Positions 21,401 through 31,661 of a stretch of 64,000 nt of DNA are shown piece by piece; the stretch's first letter is position 1, and every line of letters starts with the position of its first letter. The position numbers were made by a program, and so were the translations under genes. Under the pieces are notes generated by a model that had not been told where the DNA came from, searched no databases, and was given only the letters and a program-made list of their open reading frames with translations. This DNA is from Lepidodermella squamata (taxonomy: Eukaryota; Gastrotricha): the NCBI GenBank assembly GCA_047495785.1, contig JBLDXI010000024.1, positions 1,922,001 to 1,986,000 on the forward strand, in the 5' to 3' direction.

Positions 21401-24400
21401 ATAGAAATTGGTTGAATTTCCTACAAAATGCTGCCAAATTGAAAAATAGTTGCGAAACTTCTGGGACACGCTGTATAGTGGAGCCAAATTGTGATTCGCT
21501 AAAAATGCCTTTGCCAAATTTTCGGGAATTTCTCGATTTATTAAAAAATGATGTAATATAATAAACATTAATTCTTTGTTTTTTTATCAATGCAAGACCT
21601 TTGAGAACACGGTCTCATCGGGGTTTTAATTATTCGAAATTGGCCATTTTTAACGGTCTGCGTCAAGTTTTGAAATGCTGAGAGATTTTCTTTAACCCTC
21701 CAGCGCCCACGGCGTGTATACACGCGTTTTTCACTTTTAATACCCAACAAATTCAGATTTTATCAATCAGCCTTTTCTTTTCACCTGATAATTTATTTCA
21801 CTATGATTGCGATGCAAAATATCGACCTCAAAAAATTTTTGTTGAAACACCTGTGCCCTCTGTCGACGCAAAGTTGGCAAGTGCCTAATCGCTGGTTTAC
21901 ACGCTTATGGTGCGTCTTAACACGCAAAGTTGGCGTCTTAACACGCCACAATGGTCACACAGCTAGTGCGTGTTCACACGCGAACAATGTTGCGTCACAA
22001 CACGCCGAAGACATTAACTAGGGCAAAAATAGCTATAAAACGCGAGCTGAATGCATTGAAAAAAATCAGAGTTTCATCGATACTTAGTTTTTGAGATATT
22101 CTGATCTTTTTTTGGCAATTCAACTAACATCTCCACGGCTTCTGGCGCAAGGGCACAAGGTGAACCTTATGAATACCGCGCTGGGTATCACTACCGAAAA
22201 CAATCAAATCGATTGCGCAAGCGGCTTGATTTCGACATCGCGCGCTACCTTGCCAATTCAATCACTAATCAATGAAAACCTGAACTATTCATTTTTATAA
22301 TTTTTAATTTAATTTTTTTAATTTGCAAGCTGAGTGATTGATTATTGTTGATTTTAGCGAAGATCGTTGAAATTCCTGCGACTTCCGAATAAAAATGGTC
22401 AAAATCATGAATAAAATTAGCATATGGGCGTGTTTAGACGCCTCAATTTTTGCGTGTCAAGACGCCTCATTAGCGTGTCGAGACGTCTTAGTAATTTTTT
22501 TCGCAACTTGCGGGTATAGACGTCGAGTTTTTGAAAAAGCGGGTTTACGCGTCCAAGTCGGCGTGTAAACCCGCCAAATCACCGAAAAACGCCTTTGCGT
22601 GTATACGCGCACATAGACACGCGCATCCGTGGGCGCTGGAGGGTTAAATCTGTTTATTCAGTTGTAATTTATTCTCGCCTAGGAAAAGCAAGTGCTGTCG
22701 AACTCGCTACTTCGACGGGAAAATGTTATCGGATATTTGAGCGAGCAGCTGCGAAGTGTTTCCCCGAGGTATTGTTTCACTGATAATTTTCACGTTGTTT
22801 TCACAAAATTGATCGGTTTTTCAGCGAGGAGAGCCAAGGAAAGCGATCGCCTGTTTTGAGCCACACGAGAAAATCCCCGATGATGGAATCTAAAGCCTCA
22901 AACACGACCTCAAGTGGTGATGATCGCAGGCTGTTCGAACAGAAAATTGAGGAGCTAAACCGATGCAAAAAAGTTATTCTTTAGCAATAATTTCATTTAA
23001 AAATTGATCGCAATTTGATTAAATTAAATTTTTAAAATATTTTTATTCCTGCTCTATTTGACTTTTTTCAGAGGATCGAATCTCTTACTCAGGAGCTGAA
23101 TTCGAAAGAAGCTGAGTTGTCTGCCATGAGGGAAATTACAGCTTCCCCAAAATCTCCCAAATCGTAGGTCAATTCTAGTTTGATTTAGCTTCGATTTAAA
23201 TTAAATTTTAGCTCAATCGTTCTTGGAATCGACATTGGAACTGCGAAATCAAGCATTGCCTACCTAACTGAATCTGGTGAAATTGAGACAATCGCAACAA
23301 TTCCAAGCTCTATCAATCTCTCTTCGTCAAATTTATTCGCAGCTCAAGACGAAAATTGCGAAAATTCCGACCCGGCTGATCTGATTTCATGCGTAAAACG
23401 CTTGTTAAGCCTCAATTACGACGACGCTTTGAAACAAGCGAAACGTCTATCGTGGCAATTCAGCATTTCTGATGGCAAATCGCTGGAAATCTCAGCGCCC
23501 TGCCGGCCGGGTGAAGTTTTCTCACCCCTTGAATTGTACGCAATTCTACTCGGGAAACTGAAAAATTTGGCCGAAATGCATGGATCGATCAAGATTTCTG
23601 ATGCCGTAATTGTCGTACCGGCTAATTTCGGCGACGGCCAGCGACAGGCTGTGATTGACGCTGCGTCGATCGTTGGCCTTAATGTCGTTAAATTGATCAG
23701 TGAAACGAATGCAGTTTTCAACTGCGCTCTATCGAAAATGAAAGATTCGCTGCCGAGTCAAGTTTTGGTCGTTGCTATGGGCGCCGGCGTGACTGAAGCA
23801 TCGTTTTTCGAGCTTAATCAAACGTTGCAAACACACGAAATGGCGAGCAGTTTCGCTATTTCAACCGGTGGTGAAGATATTGACAGCCTTTTAATGCAAT
23901 GCTGCCGATCTGAGTGGAAGCAGTATTTTGCCGATCCGGAAATTGAACGCGAAATTTTGTCGCAAATGAAAATGAAGTGTCAACAGGCGAAGAAGGAACT
24001 CACAGTGCCTGGGGTGAAACAGGTTGAAATTCAACTGGCCCTGCGTAATAAGTTGAGTCTAGTGCTGCCGTTGACGAAAAATCGCTTCGATGGACTGATT
24101 TCCGGCTTTGTCATGCCGGAATTTAAAAAGCTGATTGCGAAGGCTGTTAACGGCCGATCGCCGCAGTTGGTCATACTATCGGGTGGTTCGATGCAGATTC
24201 CGATATTAGCGCATGCGGTCCAGGGCCTGTTTCCGGATGCTAAGGTCACTCAAAGTCTCAATTTTATTGAAGCTGTTGCGCACGGAGCAGGTAATTTTTA
24301 TGGATTTGAATAATATTTGTACCGGTAAAATTAGGATTCCAGATTCCAACCTAATTTTAAGCGTCCTTGCTCTAAATTTTCTGGTTTTTTTGCAATTTCG

Positions 24401-27400
24401 GACTTGGCTAACCTAACTACCTAGCCAATCTGGTACCTATATATAAGCTTTTTCAAAGGCCGATATCGGAAAAATCGATACTTGGAATCGACATCGGCTG
24501 AAGCCTTAAATTCAATATAACGGCTATTATACGTGTCACAGACAGAGGATCACAGCTTCGTCACGTGCACGTTTAGTCACGTGCTTCGTCACGTCACGTA
24601 TGCACGTTTAGCGGTGCACTCTTAAATCTGAAACTACAATTTGCTGTATAAAAAAAGCGTAAGCGTAAATAGAAAAGTCCACTTTTTTGTAACGAGAAAT
24701 GGTCACGTTACACTTTACCGGTTTTTGCTTCGATTTATGGCTTTTTTTCCACTGCCAAAAAACGTTAAAATTGCCGCATCATTCGTTACGGTTTATTTGT
24801 AACTACATTTTTTTTCCTTCGCACTAGCCGCACTTCTTGCTAAGCGTGGTCGAAATTTCTATCGAAATCATACAAGTCAGCGAAATGAATGAAATTATGT
24901 GACTTTGACTTGATGATGTTTGATGTTCAAGGGGATGTTTGGGGTATGTTTTTGAGCAAGATTATATGAGCAATGTCGATAACTTTCAAGAGCATCATTC
25001 ATAGGATCACCGGTGTATACATCAGCACACATGAAAGCTATGTAGAAAAACAAGTCAAATCATCATCATCAATATTGTCATAAGATCACATCAGCACAGT
25101 GAAAGCTTGATTAGTTTTCGCGAGTACAGATCCTTTCGAGCTGTGGCGATGAATGCTGGACAAAGCACTTCTTTGAACAGAACAACAGCTCGAACGCTGG
25201 CTCCAACCAGCTTGGCCGGCCTCGAAGCGTTTGAAGCACAGGCGGCACCTATTGCGGTCGACGAGGATTGGCGTCAAAGGCGATTCGTTTTCGAGCAGCT
25301 CTTTGCTATCTATAATCGGAAAAAATTATGAGAAAAATGTTTCATTTTTTTATTATCCTTATTATGCGACAACTTCCGAACGAGAAGAACTGCTCGCTTC
25401 GTTCCCCGCGCTTTGACGCAGTTTGCGCATGCGTTTGACCCTCATGTTCGTCGAAATCGACGTCATTAACCGACGTAAAACATGTCAGCAAGAAGCCATG
25501 AAAACGGTTAGGAAAGTGCTTAGGAAAGTTACTCTGTTATGGAAAAATTTACGTTATTTCGAGCTGTTACGCCCTGTAACGGCAAAAATTGTCGTGCTAA
25601 ATTGAATAGTGTGGTAGTAGATAACCGCTGGGTATGTCGATGTGGGGCGGTGATATTTTATTTATAATAGCAGGGGCAATGTGTAGAAAGTGGGTTTAGG
25701 GTATTGGGGTTCAAGATGTTGTCAGACGGATGCTTAAAATGGACTGTAACAGACAGAGGAAAAAGTTTTGAGTATTTTCCAATGATTTTTATTCCGAATT
25801 TCCTTAATCAGAAATCAGTCAGGGCTCATCAAACTGATAAACAAAACATAAATTGAATACGTAGGATCGATTATACAGCGAAATATGGAGGGCCCCAAGC
25901 ATGTATAGAGCACAGTCAAGAGAAAACGCTGTCACAGACAGAGAACGCGATTTGCCACAGACAGAGGTTCCAAATTAAATTTTTTGAAGTAGGTTTCAAC
26001 TTGAACAATACAATCTAAAGGAGTAGAAACGGTTGAAATAGTCAACAATAAAGTAGTTGAATACGGTGAAACTTCATATCTGGAATATTACATTCAGAGC
26101 AAATGAAGTTTTTACCACCCTTGCGGGAGCATAAAGCAATGCCAAACAGAGCACCGAACACACTGGCCCCACTCTTGTCCTGCCTTCGATTTCTTCTTCC
26201 ATTCGGTCCACGAGGTGTCGCATGCGTAACACCTACTTTGCAGGTAATTTAGTGGCTCGTCATCACAGGATAACGCATCTTCTTCATCGGAAGAAATCGG
26301 ATACTGAGCACCAGTTATTGCGGCTCGCTTCGAAGATCCAGCTCTTGAGATTGGCGCCGGCCGTTTGAAAGCGCTTTTCGGTCGTTCAATGACGGTACTT
26401 GACAAGGCGTTCGAGAAGCTAAAACTCAGTTCATCATTGTCGATTGATGACATCGACGCATACTGCCTTCGCCTCGTCGATGAGAAATTCAAGCCTTTTC
26501 GAATTGTTAGAATTTATATTCTATTAAATTGATATTTTAATTTTTTCAATTTGATGAACGCAAAATTTCTCATTTTTTTCCTCAATTTTAAATTATTTAA
26601 TTTTCGGAATGGCTGCTCGTACATATATATGTACGAGATTTTTGCTGCTAGCGATTTTTGCTAGTCGTACATATATTTCAAAAATATTTCTGCTGAACTT
26701 AGAAATTAAATGGATTAATCAATTTTGATCGCAAATGTTCCAAATTTTAACCATATGTGCATCGAGGCGTGACCAACCTCCCCTCAAAGTTTGGCATGCA
26801 TAGGGTGAATACCCATTATTAGCCAATCTGAAACCCGAAATTACCCGAAGTCGGTAATGTCCGGAACCATAACCGATGGGCGGGTAAAAGTTTGCAGGTG
26901 TGTGGAACCCTGTTAGAGGCATTTGCCCTCAAAAAATGAACTCGCCAGGATTGAAATTGAGTAATTGGCTGAAATTCCAAGTTTTCATTCGAATATATGT
27001 ACGAGCAGCCAAAATCTCGTACATATCATATGTACGAGCAGCAAAAATCTCGTACATATATATGTACGACCAGAGTCACTCTTTAATTTTTTTCGGAATG
27101 TTTCCTTTATTTCGATTTTTATAATAATTTGATTTTTATGAATTTTTAGCACTTCAACCTCAGCTATCACTGCCGTTTGCTGTGATGCCACTCGAGCTGG
27201 ACTGCTTCCTCAAGCATACAGACCCGGAGAGCAAAAAGAGCGCGTGCTGGCGAATCGCAGAATGTGTCACCCTGCCCAGTTCCTTCAAATCAATCCACTC
27301 GTGGCCTATCGATAGCTTGGAAGAAAACGCGTCTAGTTTCACCCTGACCCTACGCCAGAATAAGCGCTGCATCGGCTCGGTTCATCTTAAGGATGGCGAG

Positions 27401-27742
27401 CCGGGTGATGTCCAGATTCATTTAGACATTGATGAAAATGGAATTTTCACCGATATTCGCGTTGAAATTAGCAATCAACCCGGTTCGACGGTTTTCATCG
27501 ATAAAGACTACGATGGCTTGACCAAAAATCAATGCAATCGCGTTGCTGGTCGTCTAAATCGGTTTGCTATTTTTCACTGAACTATAAAATTCTGAATTTT
27601 TTGGAATTTTGCCAGATTGAGTTCGCCGAAACGTGTTGAGGTAAAGGCTGAGACTGGAGCGTTTAAGCTCAAGAAGCTGATTGCGGCCCTGGCCGACGAT
27701 TCGACGTTTAAAGTGAACCCAACTTCCCCACTCGGAGGTTAA
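18496..27742 (+). CDS. Hsp70 gene D: Cys-rich finger + coiled coil + pseudo-Hsp70
   Basis: Proposed exons: 18496-18582, 20657-21040, 22683-22768, 22825-22972, 23072-23163, 23212-24290, 27150-27561, 27616-27742 (804 residues). Cysteines 42, 45, 55/56, 63, 66, 79 and 82 form a RING-like set of CxxC pairs. Coiled coil follows (FEQKIEELNRCKK, ESLTQELNSKEAELSAM). The Hsp70 NBD starts near 267 with GIDIGTAKSSIAYL. The second phosphate loop is AMGAGVTEAS, so the catalytic Asp and one Gly are lost; the adenosine loop is LSGGSMQIP. A short, divergent substrate-binding domain closes the protein; the usual helical lid is short. ATP hydrolysis is unlikely. The first exon is inferred: 18496-18582 ends in phase 0 at CAG|GTAGAT and has an upstream acceptor. 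A 24-base exon at 20541-20564 would also fit in phase. Three large introns are full of transposons. AATAAA lies at 27763. Confidence 0.75.
18937..19420 (-). pseudogene. Minus-strand coding-like fragment inside intron 1 of gene D
   Basis: Two pieces join in phase on the minus strand across a small intron with good splice sites: about 19407-19323 and 19242-18937. The first reads NLSDYDAATTNMFNAVDLAS and the second starts AEMRQYSMPHVDAPGAG, then becomes Lys/Ala/Thr-rich. Codon use looks coding. No family is recognised. The frame ends next to a perfect 17-base inverted repeat, so this may be the tail of a transposon-borne gene. Confidence 0.3.
18944..18978. repeat. Perfect 17-base inverted repeat (hairpin)
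   Basis: CTTGTGACTAATACCAC at 18944-18960 is followed by one A and then its exact complement at 18962-18978. Just to the left, CACGCGTTAC occurs three times, with a variant CACGCGTAGC, within 18871-18942. This may be the end of a mobile element. Confidence 0.7.
21081..21475. mobile_element. Tc1/mariner-like MITE in intron 2 of gene D
   Basis: Inverted ends CAGCGTATCCCA and TGGGACACGCTG are flanked by TA on both sides, the Tc1/mariner target. The inner sequence is shared with the degenerate copy at 10179-10470. No transposase frame is present. Confidence 0.8.
21692..22647. mobile_element. piggyBac-like non-autonomous element
   Basis: Both ends lie at TTAA (21692-21695 and 22644-22647). The termini are inverted copies of CCCTCCAGCGCCCACGG, matching the CCC..GGG and TTAA rule of piggyBac. 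The inside is unusual: more than ten short near-palindromic units such as GCGTGTTCACACGC, GCGTCTTAACACGC, GCGTGTCAAGACGC and GCGTGTATACGCGC. The element sits in intron 2 of Hsp70 gene D, 35 bases before the next exon. Confidence 0.8.
24537..25967. repeat. Transposon-derived filler with CACAGACAGAG repeats
   Basis: Four copies of a CACAGACAGAGG-like unit lie near 24537, 25747, 25933 and 25956. Small plus-strand frames between them (for example 25107-25331) resemble no family. The segment is part of the 2.9-kb intron 24291-27149 of gene D. No clean element ends were found. Confidence 0.4.
26112..26492 (-). pseudogene. C-terminal fragment of a DDE transposase (Tigger/pogo-like)
   Basis: A 126-codon minus-strand frame ends in CYACDTSWTEWKKKSKAGQE followed by WGQCVRCSVWHCFM. 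The CxxC...W.xCxxCxxWxH arrangement is typical of the zinc-binding tail of pogo/CENP-B-type transposases. The front half is Ser-rich with an acidic stretch (SSDEEDALSCDDE). The catalytic part is missing, so this is a relic inside intron 24291-27149. Confidence 0.4.
26611..27075. mobile_element. MITE with CTCGTACATATATATGTACGAG palindrome ends
   Basis: The left arm (from 26611) and the right arm (to about 27075) are inverted copies. Both are made of the palindrome CGTACATATATATGTACG, separated by ATTTTTGCTGCT. The build is the same as in the element at 17008-17490 with a different palindrome. It ends about 75 bases before exon 7 of gene D. Confidence 0.7.
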
Positions 27743-27762
27743 AAACTGCCGGTTCTCGTTGT

Positions 27763-27768
27763 AATAAA
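27763..27768 (+). terminator. Polyadenylation signal of Hsp70 gene D
   Basis: AATAAA starts 21 bases after the TAA stop. It is the first such hexamer in an intergenic or 3' position after any of the four Hsp70 genes, which fits a single transcript ending here. The region 27743-28074 holds nothing else. Confidence 0.5.
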
Positions 27769-28074
27769 TTGACAATCTGATGAATAACTATTTCTTCCTC
27801 TTTTACTATAACAAACTCATGTCTCCAAACTGCTATAAATATCAAAGCTCAAATTACGCCATTTTTCTCTGATTATTTTGTGCGTATGTATGACAGTTTT
27901 TCGAGACGAATAAAAGTTTCTTTTTATTGATAATCGTAATTCGAAAATTGAGCGACACTAGGTTTACAGGGAGGTAGGATTTCGAAAATGATATAAAACT
28001 GCTTCTGACGAGGTGAAAATAATATCAAAATTTATCAAGTTGCGTTGAAGAAAAATCTTCCTTAAAAAGGGATT

Positions 28075-29040
28075 TTACACCGTGACGTTGTCGTCGTGCA
28101 TTGACGGCATACTCGCGCCCGGTAGTTGATGACTGAGATGATGCTGGTGGTGCGGGTGGTGGTAACAGTTGCCGATCTGTTGCTGCAGCTGCCGCTTGTA
28201 AACCGTCGACGGGGTGTTCTCGACATCGACCCCAACTTCACGCGCTTCGTCGTCGAAAATCGGTTGTATATTGTTGCCATCAGTTATTATCGGTGGCGGA
28301 TTTTTCTCATCATCAGGTTTCGTTGTTTTTCCATCGTTTTTGCCCTTGTAATAGAACAGCGCTACGTCACTTTCGCGGAAATATCGCCGAAGGGTCAGTA
28401 AAATATCAATCAGGGTGATTACAAAATCTGACCCAATTAGCGCCAATAAAATTCGCAATTCGAACCAACTTTTCGGCCATAATGCCGCAATCAGAGAGCC
28501 GCAGGTCATTAAAAGCAGCCCTGCTGCAGTAGTCAGGAAAAAATCGAGCAGCATATTTGAGGGTAGAAATTGCGTCAAATTGCGCAAAAACACGAAAAAA
28601 GCCGTCGCGAGTTGGAACGAAGCGATAAAAATCGTAAACCAGTCGCCAACATCAACAACCGAAATAACGATAATCGCAATTGCCAGGCCGCATTCGATAA
28701 GCTTGAGCAGGCCGTAGGGTGACTTGAACAGGTATCTAGTGCCTTGAAACGGATCTGCATCATTCACTGTCGCCTTGCATTCTTCCAAAATTGCTTTCCC
28801 AACTTGGTTGTAGTAGTAAATCGGCCCGGCGCATTTCCCGCCATTTTCGGCGCTCCCGTTATTTTCCGAGGTAATTTTCTCCGCAGGTGCTGTAACGTAG
28901 ACATCTCTAAGCTGGCTGACACGGTTGACTGATTGCGGAGTCGCCTCGAGATAGGTGTCTTGCGCGTTGTATATCGAACTCCGAAAATTGGTGACTTGGT
29001 TTGATTTTGAGATGGAATATGCCTCGGTAACTTCGATCAT
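28075..29040 (-). CDS. Four-helix MARVEL-like membrane protein
   Basis: A single exon of 321 residues. The middle (about 108-235) has four hydrophobic segments: LIECGLAIAIIVISVVDVGD, FTIFIASFQLATAFFVFL, MLLDFFLTTAAGLLLMTCGSL and ILLALIGSDFVITLIDILL. The lead-in SPYGLLKLIECGLA is typical of MARVEL proteins (CMTM, physin and occludin relatives), which work in membrane apposition and vesicle traffic. The N-terminus (1-107) and C-terminus are hydrophilic and probably cytosolic. The tail has a His-rich stretch (HHPHHQHHLSHQ). No intron is needed, unusual among its neighbours. The exact family is inferred from topology. Confidence 0.75.
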   Translation of the reverse strand: MIEVTEAYSISKSNQVTNFRSSIYNAQDTYLEATPQSVNRVSQLRDVYVTAPAEKITSENNGSAENGGKCAGPIYYYNQVGKAILEECKATVNDADPFQGTRYLFKSPYGLLKLIECGLAIAIIVISVVDVGDWFTIFIASFQLATAFFVFLRNLTQFLPSNMLLDFFLTTAAGLLLMTCGSLIAALWPKSWFELRILLALIGSDFVITLIDILLTLRRYFRESDVALFYYKGKNDGKTTKPDDEKNPPPIITDGNNIQPIFDDEAREVGVDVENTPSTVYKRQLQQQIGNCYHHPHHQHHLSHQLPGASMPSMHDDNVTV

Positions 29041-29668
29041 TTTGAAGCGCGAAAAATGTTGTTATTTATTACTTTAGCGATGTTGTAGAGTTTGCGAGGA
29101 AAGGACATGCTCTGATAGCAGACTTAATTTCAGAAAACAATAACACGAGCATGTTTCAATCTAGTATCGTCTGCATGAATGAAATTTACCGTCATCATCA
29201 GCAGAAATTGAATAAAACTAATTCGTGCGGGTATCGTATATTGATAATATGAGATGCGCGCACAGAACGTGTTTTGCGCTCGTGTGTGAGAAAAACACAG
29301 CGCGCGCGCAATATTGAAAATGAAAATAGCGCAGTGTTTTCTGTGCCCTACTTCCTCATCGTCATGTTGTTTAAACTTTTATCTAACACCTGGAGCCGTG
29401 CCATCCTTGCCGGCTAACGAAATGCGCTCTGCAATAAACTTATATATGATTTTCATTTAAAGCCACTAGCATGAAACTGGTTCAACACAAAAAATGTTTA
29501 TCAATCGAATTTTTTTATTCACTGAAGCAAAACACGCTGTACGATTTTTCCATTCCTGATCAAGTTAAGCTATAATAGGAAATAAAATGAAAAAAACTAA
29601 TCGATGAAGATGATGAAGATGAACTAGGGCAGTCTTTTTGCAAGGCGTAAACTATGGTTACATTTGTT
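29041..29668. other. Intergenic region, no gene seen
   Basis: This lies between the MARVEL-like gene promoter and the 3' end of the first ZIP gene. It contains a short alternating CGCG tract near 29254-29310 and AT-rich DNA. No coding frame or RNA gene is recognised. Confidence 0.4.
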
Positions 29669-31661
29669 TCAGTCACTGTGCTTGAATAAAGCCGTCAGAG
29701 CGCCTTCGAAAATCGCTATGGCCAGCATCATGCCGAAGCCCAACAGTAAGCCGATGTTTTGACAGATGAAAAATGTCCAAAACTTGCCGCGAACTCGAGT
29801 TAGCTCAGGCATCTGAATACAAAAATGCCAGCATATTTTCGGGGAAAATCATTAAATTCCTAACCATTTCGGTCAAAGCGACATAGATGAACATTCCAGC
29901 AGTGAGTGCAAAAACCCATTGCCGAGCAGAATCGTCGCCACCGATGCCGATACCAATGTACAGACCGCCTTAAAATCGCGATTCAAATTTCTATAACCAA
30001 GAGATCTTAAATTTTTACCCAGTGAAAGGAAAGAATGGATGATGTTCCAGATGATAGCACCACGCCAAGTAACACCAGCAGTTAGCAAAGCTGCGAAATC
30101 GCCGACTTCATGCGGAACCTCGTGACAAACGATGGCGATCGAAGTCGAGAGGCCTGACAGCAGATCGCCCGAAAAGGCAGCTCCAATCGCGATGCCATCA
30201 ATCACGTTGTGAATCGCATCGCCAACAATAACCATCCATCCGAGGGTCTTCTTCGGGATCATCTCGGCTAGAATACGAGATGCAAGACTCTCATCAGCCG
30301 AAGGAGCAGCTGGCGGGGCTGCAGTGACAACTGGACAGCTGTGGGACAAGTCTACCGGTGCTCGATTCTGAATCACAACGCTGTCAATGTCTAGAGTTGC
30401 AGTTGAAGCACGAATGGCGTGTTGCTGCAGAGGGCACTGACTTGGGTTGATATCGCTGACTTGAGGACTACCCATCTCGGGCTGCTTTTCGGTTGACTCA
30501 GGATGCGAGTCTTCGAACGACTGATTCAGCTCACCACCCGAGACTACAACTTCTGCCGGTTGATTCCTGACGCTGTTCCTTCGGTGTTTATCCGGGAAAT
30601 CTGGCATGTGAGAATGGCCGTGCCCATGTCCATGTACCTATTACCAATTTCGATTATCATCCTTAAGTAAAGTTAACAACTCACATCGTCTTCTAGTTTA
30701 GCATGATGACGTCCACTGACCAGCATTTCAAATACGTAGAATAAATATATCGCTGCAATCATGACGAGTTGCTTCAGGACATAGTCGTCCACTGTGACTG
30801 TATCGTGATCGTGTCCGTCCTCGCCGTGATCGTGTAAGCCGATCGCTTGGGGCAGCAGGTGGAGCAGCGCGTCACCGATCATTGTTGCAGCTGATAAAGC
30901 GCTAGACGTGGGAACGAGGACTCACATTCAACGGCAGTATACCTCAAGTTGATGAAGCTTTGAAACATACATAAGAGCGCTCATGATGTAGCGGTAACTT
31001 TGGCGCTTCGTTGACGGAATCAGCAGGATGAACACAAATGGCACAACGCTGATGATTGCTACAGATGCAGTGCCGTATCCATAACCTGGAAAACAACGAT
31101 TTACAAATGGTCTAGGCAAAGTTGGAGAAAACCCACGTTCCAAGTCGGTGGGTTTATCGTCTGTCCCGTTATTGCTTTCATGCGCCTGACATGCCTTCGA
31201 AAGCTGTTGCTGGACCAGTGCGGATAGCATTGTCGTGAAGTTGAAATAAGTCAACGAAGGCTCGTCCTCAAACCCAAAAATGTGCAGCAAGTCATGGGAA
31301 GAGTAGCAAATGCTATCAACTGATCCACTGAGAACTGACATCAAGTTTTCGTGGTCATGATCATGATCATGGTCGTGATGAGAGCCATTTTGAATCTGAC
31401 CGATCTTCAAATCTGCCATAACACTTTCAAACGCTATAAAGACAGAAACACCAAAATTAATCAAAATTAAGCGTTGTAGAGCAACTTACCTTCGATCGAA
31501 ATCAAACCAGTGGTCTTGTTCATTTTTAACATAGCTTGCAAACTGACGTCGAAATCTTGCGGCGTAGCATGATCGTGATCGTGACTGGGGTAATGTCCAT
31601 CTTCGGACGAAGCTTCAGACACGCATAATGCTATCGAAATGAGAAAGCCCGTGAGCAGCAT
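29669..31661 (-). CDS. ZIP zinc transporter 1 (SLC39, LIV-1 type)
   Basis: Seven exons (31661-31490, 31433-31137, 31085-30971, 30901-30685, 30637-30019, 29968-29865, 29812-29669) give 555 residues. There is a signal peptide, then a lumenal ectodomain with SHDHDHA, HHDHDHDHDHE and a Cys pair, then about eight helices. The helix 4-5 core reads GDAIHNVIDGIAIGAAFSGD and CHEVPHEVGDFAALL, the zinc-binding HNxxDG and the HEXPHEXGD signature of LIV-1 ZIPs. A cytosolic loop carries HGHGHGHSH. This family moves Zn, and sometimes Fe or Mn, into the cytosol from outside or from vesicles. It is one of three tandem copies on this strand. The first-exon donor and the last exon starting MPELTRVRGKFW are shared by all three. 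Confidence 0.9.

Noticed and set aside
21696-22643. CRISPR-like array of short palindromes
   Set aside because: Units vary, spacing is irregular, ends are those of a transposon, and the genome is eukaryotic.
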